Shown here piece by piece: positions 33,959 through 45,233 of a stretch of DNA of 64,000 bases. Numbering within the stretch: position 1 is the first letter of the stretch; each line of letters opens with the position of its first letter. Made by a program: the position numbers and the translations under genes. The DNA is taken from contig VCMS01000154.1 of the NCBI GenBank assembly GCA_022539475.1, positions 130,211 through 194,210 of the forward strand, read 5' to 3'. The DNA is from Gracilaria domingensis (taxonomy: Eukaryota; Rhodophyta; Florideophyceae; Gracilariales; Gracilariaceae). Below the pieces are notes generated by a model that saw only the letters and a program-made list of their open reading frames with translations, made no database searches and was not told where the DNA came from.

Positions 33959-34368
33959 CTACGTACCTTCTCTCAGTTCCGATCTGTAATGAATGATAAC
34001 GACTGTGATGTATAAATGCGAATTCTAGTGCTTTTCTTGATATGATGTTTGTTTTATTCACACTTCCGTATTAGTCTGAGATCTCAAGCTCTTTACTTCT
34101 CCTGCTTCAAACTAAGTTGTGCTCTTCAATCAATCCGATTGTACATGTTTGAGAGGTCTACATGAGCTGTTGAAAGTCAAAGTTTTGAAGAACCAAAATC
34201 GGGAGAGTATTGCTCGAGTTCAGCCAAGGATCGATTCGCATGGTTTCGAGAATTCACATCCGATTGGAAAAGAAATCATTCCAGCAACCGACAAACTACC
34301 TTGTCCTATCTTATGGGTAGACTTTCTCTATTGACAAGGTGGGAAGAAACTATAGGATAACTTTTGCG

Positions 34369-34608
34369 TTACACACATTGAGAGTCCTCATCGCAGTGCT
34401 CACATTTCCCACCAGAAACCCAACAGTCAAAGTTGTATTCACAAGGTGTTCCACAATTCTCTGAACGCACGGTAGACAGTAAATCTTTCCCACTCTTGTG
34501 GAATTCCGGAAGGATAGTCCTGCCTTTCTCCAATACGAGAGACGGTGATGGTGAGGCCAAACCCCGTGTGATAGCAAGGAAAAGAATGATCATAACTCGA
34601 AGCGGCAT
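34369..34608 (-). CDS. Small secreted Cys-rich peptide precursor
   Basis: 79 residues from an ATG at 34608. A signal peptide (MPLRVMIILFLAITRGLAS) is followed by a spacer and then six Cys near the end, spaced C-x3-C-x5-C-x7-C-x2-C-x5-C (CGTPCEYNFDCWVSGGKCEH). The pattern is like small knottin-type peptides, and the C-x2-C-x5-C piece also recurs in the repeat protein at 52118. A TATA-like TTATAAAA on the minus strand lies near 34722, about 110 bases upstream. Function is unknown; an extracellular, disulfide-bonded peptide is likely. Confidence 0.65.
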   Translation of the reverse strand: MPLRVMIILFLAITRGLASPSPSLVLEKGRTILPEFHKSGKDLLSTVRSENCGTPCEYNFDCWVSGGKCEHCDEDSQCV

Positions 34609-34849
34609 TCTAAAACTTACTGAGAGCGGTTACTTCTCCGAAAAGTTTGTGAGGAAAACTTCTGTTGAGGACGCTGGTAGTGTCGAAGATGTGACCTAGA
34701 GGAGTGATGGGCACCCAGATTTTATAAGGGCTTGGAGCTATGGATGTTGACCAAATGGAGCCAATTTCTCTAATCTTCCGCTCTTTTATCTGGCCCGAAA
34801 TTGCGGTAAAGAGCGGTTGCCCACTTGTCGTCTGCTGCTTAGACACCCG

Positions 34850-35845
34850 GGAAGAGAGTGATTCTTTGATGAATGTGCTCCAACTGCTTCCCTGAATAAC
34901 CTACTGTGGCCTCAGAAGAGTAGGCTGCCATCCCGCTCCACGTCTTCCTCAAGAGTGTCTCTGAGCTTAGAATTCAAGCAATTATTCAGACGCGATTGCC
35001 CTACGGGCCGAACAGTTGTTGCTGCGTTTGGTGTACCCTTGTAGATACAACGAAAGACTACTTTTGTAGTCGTATCAACGGTGCCAAAGCACGACGCACC
35101 ATCCTACCTTTCGTCCCCTTGACGCACATGAATGAGGATTCGAGGCTCGGATAAATTTGGAAAGGTCATCGGTTTTGCAAACAGGACAGAAACTTCTGGA
35201 TTTGTTTTTATTTTGAACGACAGTACGCCAATTTACTAAAGGCGTAGGGTTTGCCGCAGACCTTAACCCTTGACATAAGCTTTTCGTCTCAAAAGGGTTA
35301 ATATCTAGAAGTTGTGGATCGCAAATTACAAGATTGTAGACCACAACCTTTTAGCTGTGCTACACTCTCTGAACTAATTTTGTGTACAAGAAAATCTTTT
35401 GTTAGGGTGTTCTTGTCAGCATTAAGGCTTCGTTATCGGGGATATTCGCCTGTTTGTCTCTGGTTTTAAAATATATTGATCTTCGTCCCATGAGACAATC
35501 GGCTATCAATTGCAATGATCCGCGATAGAGTATCCTGAGTAGATTCAAGCGTAGTTAGATGTTAAATGACGCAGCAGTTCCTTCTGGATGTAGGGCACGA
35601 CGGAAGAATCGAGTGCGCAATTAGATGGGGTGGTTTGCCGTTTTAGAAGTTCACTTGAATGCCATGAAAGCCTCAAAACCTCTGCTAAAGGTAACACATT
35701 ACCGTTTTCTACCTTTGTAGATTTCACAATACAACTACCTGTATAAAGTTTCTGTTGTCCCAGCCGCCCTTGTCGAAACCTTGTATTACTTGAATAAACC
35801 GTCAAGCGGAAATTATCATTCATAATGAGAAGGAAGTAATATGAG
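34850..35845. other. Intergenic, no supported gene
   Basis: Frames are short and AT-rich, and no domain is recognised. The last eight bases (AATATGAG) are the left target duplication of the MITE. Confidence 0.4.
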
Positions 35846-36339
35846 CAGGGCCGTATTTGTGACTGACTGACTAAGCTAAAAAATGGGTGACTAATGACTG
35901 ACTGACTACGACGGTAAAAAGTATTTAGTCATTTTAGTCATAGCAAATTTTAGGGTTCTTTACGATGGCGTATTAAACGCGGAAGTCTACTGTGATACCG
36001 AATTACAAGCATATTTATTCACAAAAGTTAGAGGTTAGACATGTCCTGTTGCACGAAATTAAACTCAAAGGTTTTCAAAAAATTGTTTGAAAACATCCAA
36101 TTTATTTCGATTTTTTATTACAAGTAAGCTTAAAGACGATTACGTAGCGCAGACTACTATTTTAAATCATGCTAAATGCACCGAAGGTTCTTTGGTGGAC
36201 GCCATTGCGTGTTAAGTTGATAAAACTTAGCAAAAAATATTTGAAAGCTTTTAATGACTAACATGACTGACTAACTGATTTTTTGTTGTGACTAGTGACT
36301 AGGGGAAACTAAATTTAGTCAGTCACAAATACGCCCCTG
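35846..36339. mobile_element. hAT-type MITE with exact 8-bp target duplication
   Basis: The 494-bp element starts CAGGGCCGTATTTGTG and ends, on the other strand, CAGGGGCGTATTTGTG, with 15 of 16 terminal bases matching. Both ends continue into TGACTGACT motifs. The octamer AATATGAG flanks it exactly on both sides (35838-35845 and 36340-36347). CAGGG termini and an 8-bp duplication are hallmarks of hAT transposons. It has no coding capacity, so an autonomous relative must supply or have supplied the transposase. Confidence 0.93.
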
Positions 36340-36347
36340 AATATGAG

Positions 36348-38780
36348 TCGAGAGCATCGAAAAAGTGAATAACTGTGATAGAAAAGGACACATCTTCTCA
36401 TATTGATGTACTCCTTCTGTAGAACGAGGAACGAGAACACTTACATTACACTCTGTTGGACGAGGATGAAACCCGAAATGTGTTAGTTTTCATTGATTCC
36501 CCAAGTCAAATATGTGTTTTAATGTACACCTGCTACGCCACCTTCCACTGATTTGCTGTTATTTCATGAGACATTGAACCACGAAGTGCAAATGGGAAAT
36601 TGGACAGTTCCGCGATGCCCAGTAAATCTGCGACACCGTCTGGTTCCTAGAACCCATAATCGCGAGGAACGAGTTAGCAGTTTATGCGGTTTCGACTCAT
36701 TCAAACGCTCAGATTGACTGAAAATTCCCAAAACATTTTCCATTTAAATATTTTGTGCTTAGCTCAATAAATAATATTTTAATAACTTATTAATTAATAG
36801 TAAAGGCTTTCGGAATTTTGGTCAATTTAATTAAAAATTCTTCATAAAACAAAATGTCTTTTCGTTCCAAGTTTAATGTCCTTATGTATCACGGACTCTC
36901 TCTGAGGTCTGTTTCAGTATCCGTCACGAACCACTAAAACGCTCGTTGGGAACAGGATAATGGACTTTCGACGGACGAAGAAGAGAATTTATCGGAAACG
37001 GCCGTGCGAGGAATGGCAGATGTTTGGACGCCGCTTGTACATTAGTTCAAGCAGTGTTGCTCTCAACCAACGCGGTTCTCTGCTCACGCTTGCGATCCAG
37101 TCGGTCTCGTCGTCTTCTATCGTGGCTTGGCTTGTTTTACCCTCCACACCCACCCTAAGAGTAGCATCGTCCTGATGGACTTGCTGAACGCGTACGGCAT
37201 TTGCCGTACGGTGCAGTAGAGCTTTAGAGGTAGTTGCCTGCTCTGCCTCTCCTACACTACCGAAACATAAAGATCAATAGGGAGCGAACGAGAGTGTACA
37301 CGATAAACAGTTTAAGCTGTTTTCGTTGCTAAGCAATATATCTGTGACATCGCGCTGCAATACAAAATCTGAGAGAGATACCAAACTTTGCATTTCGAAG
37401 AAGATGAGGGCGAGATAATTGACAACCAAACAGCGTGAAGAATGCGTTGGGGATTTCAAGCAGTGGAAAAGATTAGGCTGTTCATCGATTAATACATACG
37501 CCTTACTCGTCTTTCAGCTTAGTTCCGACAAGCGCGGGGAGCCTTTCCTCCTGAGTTGTGGGCGACTTTCGTTCGTCGACGAAGGAGACTCGTGAACGCG
37601 GTTCACATGCAATACAGTTGTGAAAACACAGAAAATAAGAATATCATATATACCAACTTCGGCCCATTGGTGTCGGCATAATGTGAGATTTAAGTGAGGA
37701 CAGAAGAAAAGCTTTCACTCTCAGCAGAATAAAATAAAACGATGGTCAGCAGGAAGTAAAGCAATGGCCCCCACCGAGGTGCTTTTAACTACATGAATTA
37801 ACCTCCTCGATCGTGCCAAACTCCAGCCTTTGCCATTGTTGGGCGTGTGGTGCAAATTATATGCGCCGAAAGTAATGCTATGAAGGTATGTAACGTGTAG
37901 AATGCAGGTTGGCCTCTCTGTTCTAAAGGAAATTTGGGGCGGCATACATTCACTGGATCGATTGTAAGCTCTTGCAACTTGCGGAGGGCAATATCAACGG
38001 TGCACAACACGGATTCCCAAGGGTAGGGTACAAAGGTACATAGATAGAAACTATGGCAAACGAAGTTGTAACGAAACTGCGCTGAAGCAGGGGTGACAGG
38101 GCAAGGCCTTGCCTCATAAACTTGCCAGCGCCAAAGAGTTCCGCAAATTGATTGAGCCCGAGACAAGTACCATTGACGGCGAGTTGCTGCCGTTTGGTGG
38201 TGAGCCCCGTGCTAGGAACCGTCGGTTGGGGCAATCAACGCACATTGGGAACTGATTTCTGTCGCTGAGTGTGAACAAGAAATGGTGGGCACGGGCGACA
38301 GAGAAGGAGCCATTGCATGGAGCAAGATGCTAACTTCCTCATGAGCTGAACAGCACTGATGATTGCAATCTTGCCCCGAAGCGAGACAGCGCTTGGAAAT
38401 GGCGCGCAGGGATGCTGCAACCGGATAGCGGTGCCGTGACGGCTCCTGGAGGCAGCATGGAGCGCGGAAGCTTCGAATGCAGCTGAGGGCCGGAGCCTCC
38501 ACCGCGAAGCTGCGAGAACAAGCGCGACCTTTCCGTTCGAGCTCTGCTCCAGTCGTGGCGCTTGTAAGCTCCGAATTGGAGCGCGCCACGCCTTTTCGCC
38601 GCGCGCGTGCCGCGCACGCGGCCATGTCAGCCACAATTGCGCGCTCCATCGAATTTTGCCCAATGAGCGCGCCGCCCGTGCCTGTCCCATGCCCCGGCCG
38701 CCACCCCCTACAAAATTTGTAAATGACGCTCCTTGGCGCGTCCGCGCGGTTCACCCCTTCGTTTGCGACGCGTTTATTCA
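36348..38780. other. Intergenic, no supported gene
   Basis: AT-rich DNA to about 36900, then mixed sequence. Minus-strand frames at 37800-38240 and 38235-38910 are mainly reverse readings of GC-rich and C-rich DNA. I support no gene. Confidence 0.35.
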
Positions 38781-38789
38781 GGGCCCCCC

Positions 38790-38935
38790 CCCCCCCGCGC
38801 CGTCGCCCCCGCCTTTTCTTCCGTCCTCCCTCCCGTTCAAGTCCCCCCCTCCCCCCTCCCACCCCCACCCCCCCCCCCCTCGTTTTCACTTCCCTCGCCC
38901 TCCTCCTCACTCCTTAAGTCTACCTACCTCCACTG
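38790..38935 (+). promoter_or_regulatory. Pyrimidine-rich leader of the Tudor-like gene
   Basis: A 145-base block almost free of purines, with C-runs up to 13, ends five bases before the start codon. It parallels the block before the gene at 17619. Confidence 0.5.
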
Positions 38936-38939
38936 CAAC

Positions 38940-39482
38940 ATGTCTGCCTCGGCCGCTCCCCCAGCCCGCGTCCCAGTCGGTGCTCCTATAGAGGTGTTCT
39001 GGCCAATAGACAACGTCTTCTACAAGGGTGTTGTCTCTCGCTCCTTGCCCAACAGATTGCATGTCATCCTCTACGACGATGGCATGCAGGAAACTCTTGA
39101 CCTTCGCAAGGAGCGCTATCGCCTCCTTGCTCCCCCTTCCCCACCTCCAAGACTTGCCAAAAAGAAGCCCTTGCCATCCCGCCCCTCTCTACAACCCCCT
39201 TTGCTCAACATGGACTTGGTCACCTATACTCCACCCGCAATGCCCCCAAGAAAGCGTTTTCGAGTTCGTTTACTTCGCTCAAAACATTCATCCACCAAAA
39301 CTGCCTTGCAGTCGCCAAAGGTGCTCCTGAAGCAACGCATTCGCCCTTCTCGACGGAATGTCCGGCAGATGAAGAAGCTTCCTCGCTTGGGAGATGTTAT
39401 GTCGGATCTCTCGGACTACACAAACTTGTCGCCAAAGAGTGTCGTGCGCCCAAAGCCGACGTGGCCATCCGCAGCCACGTGA
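38940..39482 (+). CDS. Tudor-like chromatin-associated protein
   Basis: The ATG at 38940 gives 180 residues. Residues about 12-60 (APIEVFWPIDNVFYKGVV, then LHVILYDDGMQETLDLRKER) have the W-x4-x-F/Y-x-G-x-V and YDDG-x-x-E-x-L-x-L pattern of Tudor domains that bind methylated lysine or arginine. The rest is basic and Pro-rich (KKKPLPSRPSLQPP; PRKRFRVRLLRSKHSS), consistent with nuclear location. In the next frame after the stop, protein-like sequence continues for about 45 codons (DAASISPPVHSPFVSG to KRRRWGC at 39618), so the true protein may be longer by way of a one-base difference near 39480 or a small intron. A single-exon start is preferred because of the clear leader. Confidence 0.65.
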   Translation: MSASAAPPARVPVGAPIEVFWPIDNVFYKGVVSRSLPNRLHVILYDDGMQETLDLRKERYRLLAPPSPPPRLAKKKPLPSRPSLQPPLLNMDLVTYTPPAMPPRKRFRVRLLRSKHSSTKTALQSPKVLLKQRIRPSRRNVRQMKKLPRLGDVMSDLSDYTNLSPKSVVRPKPTWPSAAT

Positions 39483-39619
39483 TGCAGCAAGCATTTCACC
39501 TCCAGTGCATTCACCCTTCGTGTCTGGAACCGATGTGTGTCCAGCCGATTGCACTGTGTCAATCGATTTGTCTTCTCCAGCACGGGATGGTGTCAAGCGC
39601 CGAAGATGGGGATGTTAGC

Positions 39620-42190
39620 GTGACAAGTGCCGTCCTTGAACGATCACTTGAAGCGTTATTCCTCCTGGAGCTCAGTACCAAACTCTTTGTTCAATATGAT
39701 ATTCTTCGCTCTCAAAGTAAGAGCCTTCACATGAAACTCCCTAATTCGCTTGTCTTTTTTCTTGGGATCCATGCCAAAGAACAAAATGTTTCGTCATCAT
39801 CACTTGATTGCAGTCTATTGAAAGATACACAAAATGTAGGCATGTATTGTATTTCTCCTATGCCTGTTGTTGTTCGACGCTTGTTTCGAGTTTTCGAGTT
39901 ATTCTCATGGTTTCAAATCTCACGCGGCCCTCGCAAGATTCGTGCGCAGGGTTTGATATGCCTCTGGTTTGGCCATCTTGGAGTCTCACAGATACGCATT
40001 TGGTTCTGACTTTCGTCAACTGGTTGTACATAAAAGTAAACATGGTTGAAGTATACCAATTTCTTGTGTTTGCGCTGCTTCCCGCCGAATTTGAACAGCT
40101 ACTTGGATATCTTTTGATTCTATTGCCTCTTTCGTCGTGGTAAAGAATCGAAAACTCAAATTGAAAAATGCTTCAGTCTTGTACGGTTGAGAAGCTCAGA
40201 ATTCCAATATTGGAAATAAGCTTTTCAAATGACTCCACTTGTAGTTATCGTCTGTACTTCTCTTGTCGGATTATTGTTGAGAAAACTCCAGAAATTACAT
40301 GAAGGAAAAGTTGGTTTGTGATCATCGGTCATATCGCAAAAGCATCTTCTCCTTAAATGTGCTCTTGCAGTGCAACTTTCGATTATCTGACTTATGTCAT
40401 TCAAAGTCATTCAGTCACGCCCTTTGAGCTTAAGTCCATAGCACGAGGCACATGTTCATCCTATGAGAAATTCGAGATGTATGCCTTTCTTCCTGTGAGA
40501 ACAAATATATTGTGTTGTTTCTTCCTCGTTTCTCGAAATTTCATAATGTGCCGTGTCAGAGCATATATTGGCGCACTGCGAGCCGCGCTCCAACCATCTA
40601 ATGGCAAACCATCCAGTCATTACCACTCTCACCATATCTCTTAGGATGGAGCAAACTGCTTTTACAAAAACAACTATTCTCACCGTCACCTGCATTCGGC
40701 GCTCAAACCTCATCGCGGAATATATATTCACAAGCTGATGTTGCGCCTTAAGAGAACGGTCTGCAACTCACAGCGGTATCTGTCAACCGGCGTCGCCCAG
40801 CCCTCCCCGCACTATGCAAACGCGACACTGTAGTGACAGCGCCGTTCCGTTTTTCTATTTAAAAAAAGCCTTACTCCTTCATCCTCACCGCGTGCAAAAG
40901 TTTGAGCTCGAAGTTGCGAGTAGAAAGGGTTAGGAGAAGGAATATATACCGCGGACAAAGGTTGGCTGCCTTGCTGAAAAGGTTTGAAAGTGACGAGCAA
41001 ACTTTCAAATCTCATTCTGCTTCCGTTCTTGAGATAATTCTAACTTCGATCGTGCTCGCTGGAGGCAGAGACAAGTGCAGGATTTGAAAAATGTTGTAGT
41101 GCAGAGTTGAGCCACTCTGGTTTATAGTTCTTGTGATCGGCTCATTTGCTACTGTCCTTGGTTGACACACGCCTTTTAGCATTTTCTTGCTCGATTCAAT
41201 TTGCTCTGAGCTGCACGATGTCATTATGTCATTCTAATGCAGCTTCAAACACGTAGGAGGCCGTTTTTAACTGCAAATTATTAATATTGCCCGTCTTGGT
41301 AGATTTTTTAAGGCTATGTGTTCAAGTCATGTTGAGAAGCTCAAAAAAAAACGTCGAAGATACGAGACAATGCCTCGGATTTGGCAAGTTCGGGCCAGTG
41401 GCTGCTGAATAGATTCCTGCTCAAGTTTGAGTTCTCGGATCATCTGACGGGGTATTCTGGACGCAACGGAATCCTGAAATCCTGAGCTTGCGACTTTGCT
41501 AACTTCGAAAGTTGTAGAGTCAGCCTGTCATAGTAGTTTCTAAATCTCAAGCAGTCACTGATCCATGAAAATGGGTTTGCCAATACACCTCGAGGAAAAT
41601 AGTTCTATATTGCCATGTTCGGGATGTTGCTTTGTCACGAAGGGAAGAAAATCAAATAAGGCGAGCCCTGACCTGATAGATTACAGGCTACGCCTCATTG
41701 AATGCTCTATATCGCCGCAACCCCGCAACCCCCAACTGGCAATGGAGCCATCTAGCATTCTTTTCGGACAATTTCAAAACATATTCTCTTTTCCAACCTA
41801 ATTCAAAGTAACACCTCAGCATTTATCTAATCGTAAAGGCTTTATTAACGTTTTATATCTTGTATCTGTTGTGTAATTCGACAATTGTGCATACTTGGAA
41901 AGAGTTGTTGTTTGCCATGTTTTCAACCACCGGCAGGTTACGAAGTGAATGTCCAATTTGCAGCGTTTTGTCGTATACATGGTTTGCCCCTTTTTCGATA
42001 TCGTTCCCCTTTTCCTCACATATCCCCTCAGAATGCGTATATTGCTTTCATCGATTGAATATCTTCGATTCTCCAGTACTGCAATGGTAGAGTCATTCTC
42101 CAGAACTCCTGTGGCGCCACGTCGAGTCATGATTACTGTGAAGTGGGACTGCTGTGATCTGCATTGATGTCGCTTTATGCGTTATTCTAC
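39620..42190. other. Intergenic, no supported gene
   Basis: Many short frames, none with domain features. The 3' flank of the Tudor-like gene and AT-rich DNA lead up to the terminal repeat of the Harbinger pair at 42191. Confidence 0.35.
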
Positions 42191-42500
42191 ATTAGAACTC
42201 TAGCTCAAACACTGTAGTAATACGTAAATAGTAAGAGAAGTCCAGCTAAGATGCGTAATCTACAGCAATGCTCGTATATGCACAAAATATACATTTGTGC
42301 CTTGCGCATTATTATTCCACTCTGTATATAAATGTCCGTGCACAAGATGCTGTCCATTCATTCAAAGCATCTCTATACAAAAATACAAATCAGCGCCTAC
42401 TGAAGTATAGTCATTGCAATAAAACTAGGTCATTCGGCAACAACTTACTCTTCCCAGATATAGACACACAAATACAGCTCTTTCGTACCACTCTCTCTCA

Positions 42501-43242
42501 ATGGAAACTATCGCCCCAGAACACGCCGCCGCTTCTGTAAATCTTTTGCAAAAACATTTATTGGAACAAGACTCCAAACTTTCTGCTTACTCTTCAAAAA
42601 CATTGAAAGCCGATTCGCACGAGGAAAATGATTCAGACTCACCAATCTACGATTCAATTTATTTTCAAAATCAGTCCGAGACTATTATGAAAATGACTAG
42701 TTTCTTGTCAAAAGAATTTAATATGGTTTACAATATTGCGTCTAAAATTTTTTTTGAGAGCTGGAATCAAGGTAGAAGAAGAAAATATACTTTCTCTGAG
42801 AAAGATATATTTTTCATGACCTTGATTACTTTGAAACACGGCGGAAAGTGGGATTTTTTGGGACAGGTGTTTAACATATACGGTGGAACATTTGAGAGAT
42901 TAATTACAAAGTTCATCTCTTCCGTGTCTTTGCAACAGTATAACCGGTAGGATGACAATGTAGATGGTCGATGGCCAATGAATAAGGTTCTGCAGCATAA
43001 CTTAGAATTTACGAATTATAAGCACTGCCGTTATGCCACAAACGTTATTTTCAGCAGATGGCAAATTTTATAACAGGGTCAAGAATCGCTTGAACGCTAT
43101 TGGAGAGGATATGGCTAGGAAGTAAAAACTGACACAGAAAAAATACAGAAAAAAGCGCAGGCGCCGAAAAGAAGCGCAGTACAAACAAATTGGGTCGGAT
43201 AAAGATACCGCTGAACCATTAGATCTTTCTCTGAAATACTAA
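42501..43242 (+). pseudogene. Harbinger-type transposase, decayed copy
   Basis: The first 149 codons (METIAPEHAAASVNLL; KYTFSEKDIFFMTLITLKHG; FERLITKFISSVSL) match the minus-strand copy at roughly 80 percent of residues. A TAG follows QQYNR, and matching residues continue to about 43050 (RWPMNKVLQHNLEFTNYKHC). The central catalytic part is then deleted, and the C-terminal part resumes at 43055 (DGKFYNRVKNRLNAIGEDM), with another TAA. The copy is clearly dead. Confidence 0.8.
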
Positions 43243-43406
43243 GTTCATGCTGAAGGAGCGTGATTATAATTTAAAGCTTCTTATATGTCGAAAGACGAGT
43301 TAGAGTGATAAAACAAATATTCAATAGTAATAAAGAACGCAAGCAGAGATTTAAATTTAATTTTAAAAGATGCAGTTCTTGCACAAAGACTTTTATTTAG
43401 AGCATA

Positions 43407-44692
43407 TCAAATGTTTTCAGCTGGATGAATGGTATCTTCATCCGACCCAATACGGTTGTATGGAGCCTCCATTCGGCGCCTGCGTTTCTCATGATACTTC
43501 TGCTGCGTTAATTTACGTTTCCTAGCCATATCTTCGCCAATTGCATTCAGACGATTTTTAACTCGATTATAAAATTCTCCATCTGTAGCTCTTAACGGAT
43601 GCCATGCAATATGTGCATTTGTCATCGAAACGCAGAAAGAAAAAATGTCATCATAAAACTTCTCGCCCCATCTGTACTTGGAACCAATTACATTCCACAA
43701 CTGCGTCAGGCGTCCGAAATAATTCTCGACTATCACTCGATCAGAACTAATTTTCCGATTCGTTCGTAGCTCTTCTTGCGATAAATATCCCCTTATAGGT
43801 TTTTTCTTCGGAATTACAGCTCGGAAATGTTCCGCAGCTCCTTGCTAGCCTTTATCCATTATAATACCGCATTGATTTGGGTATTTATCTTGCATATTCC
43901 CAACATCAATAATAAAATTACTGCCCTCTTCAGCACGCTTTTCTAATGCCATCTTATGTGTTTGAATATTGGAAAAAAAATATCCAGATCAGATGTAGAA
44001 CCAGGTGCATGATCAGAAAATTTAATGGCAAATCCATTCGAAAGAACTGACACTTCACTCTTAAGACCATACAGTTTGTGCTTTCCACTAAAATATTTTT
44101 TAGCTTCAGCCAAACTACCAGACGGACGATACGACTGCTGGAAGATGACGTCTGTAGCGTATCGGCAATGCACATAATTAGTAAACCCTAAATTGTGCTG
44201 CAGAATTTTTTTCATAGGCCATCGTCCATCGATTATATCCACGTAACGATTATATAACTGCAAGGAAACGGCTGAAATAAATTTCGTTATCAACCTCTCA
44301 AATGTCCCACCATTGATGTTGAAAACCTGTCCTAAAAAATCCCATTTGCCTCCATGCTTCAGAGTAGTAAGGGTCATAAAAAATACGTCCTTCTCTGTGA
44401 ATGTATATTTGCGACCCCGTCCCTGATTCCAACTCTCCGAAAATATTTTCGACGCATTGCTATAAACCAAATCAAATTCTTTAGAGGAAAAGTTTGTCAT
44501 TTTCATGAGGGTGTCAGACTGATTTTGAAAATAAAACGAATCATAAATCGGTGATTCCGAATCATTTTCTTCGTCAGAATCGGCGTTGAGTTTTTCTGAA
44601 GAGTACGAGGAGAGTTTTGAATCTCGTTCCAGCAGATGATCATGCAGCAAATCGACGGATGCCGCTGCGTGTTCTGGTGTAATTGGCTCCAT
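43407..44692 (-). pseudogene. Harbinger-type transposase, nearly full copy
   Basis: From an ATG at 44692 the frame runs about 240 codons: N-terminal DNA-binding-like part, then IDGRWPMKKILQHNLGF, HKLYGLKSEVSVLSNGFAIK and SDHAPGSTSDLDIF, which fit the first and second Asp regions of DDE transposases of the HARBI1/DDE_Tnp_4 type. A one-base shift in a run of eight T (minus strand, near 43975) and a TAG in IMDKG-QGAAEHF near 43845 interrupt it. The last part has VIVENYFGRLTQLW with the third acidic residue (Glu) and a basic tail. Two visible lesions make this a young pseudogene. Confidence 0.85.
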
Positions 44693-45233
44693 TTTGGAGA
44701 AATGAATAAGGAAGGAGGTGGAGAAGTTGGTCTACATGTGAGAAGATGCAGTTTTTGCAGAACGATACTGTTTTATTGCAACAACCTCTTTGTAGTAGGA
44801 GCTACTTTAGGTTTGTGTATATAGTACTTTATTATGTATGGACAAAATCATATGTCCGCAGACGTATCTACCATGCACAAAAGCAATGCTCAAAGCGCAT
44901 ATGTACATTTCATGCATATATAATCATTGCTGTATATAAAATATCTTTGCTGTACTTTTTTTTGTTTTTGCTTATAGCTGCACTTTTTGTGCTAGAGTTC
45001 TAATGAATAATTTTTGATATATGTAAATGAATGATTTATATGCAAGAACTGCGTCTTTTGCAATAAAAGTTTATTCTTCCTTTGCATTCTTTATTTCGAC
45101 CAAAATTTTGTTTTGATAGAAATAGCTTATATTTCTACAACCATAGGATATAAAAGGATAACGATAATCCTTCAAGATGTACTTAGTATTTGAAAGAGAG
45201 ATCTATTGTAATTATGCATTGGCTTTGCATACC

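Larger units (their letters stand above)
42191..45004. mobile_element. Paired PIF/Harbinger-like transposons in inverted arrangement
   Basis: The 14-mer ATTAGAACTCTAGC at 42191-42204 recurs inverted at 44991-45004, and the similarity extends weakly inward. Inside are two related transposase genes reading towards each other: a deleted one at 42501 on plus and a longer one starting at 44692 on minus. Both start about 310 bases inside the terminal repeat, so each outer end is the 5' end of one copy. The dinucleotide TA lies next to the GAACTC core on both sides. Either two elements inserted tail-to-tail or one element was duplicated as a palindrome. Confidence 0.7.

Noticed and set aside
37798-38234. 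Two minus-strand frames of about 100 codons
   Set aside because: No domain, no start context and no splice support.
38212-38910. 232-codon minus-strand frame rich in Gly and Arg
   Set aside because: It is the reverse reading of the C-rich leader of the Tudor-like gene.
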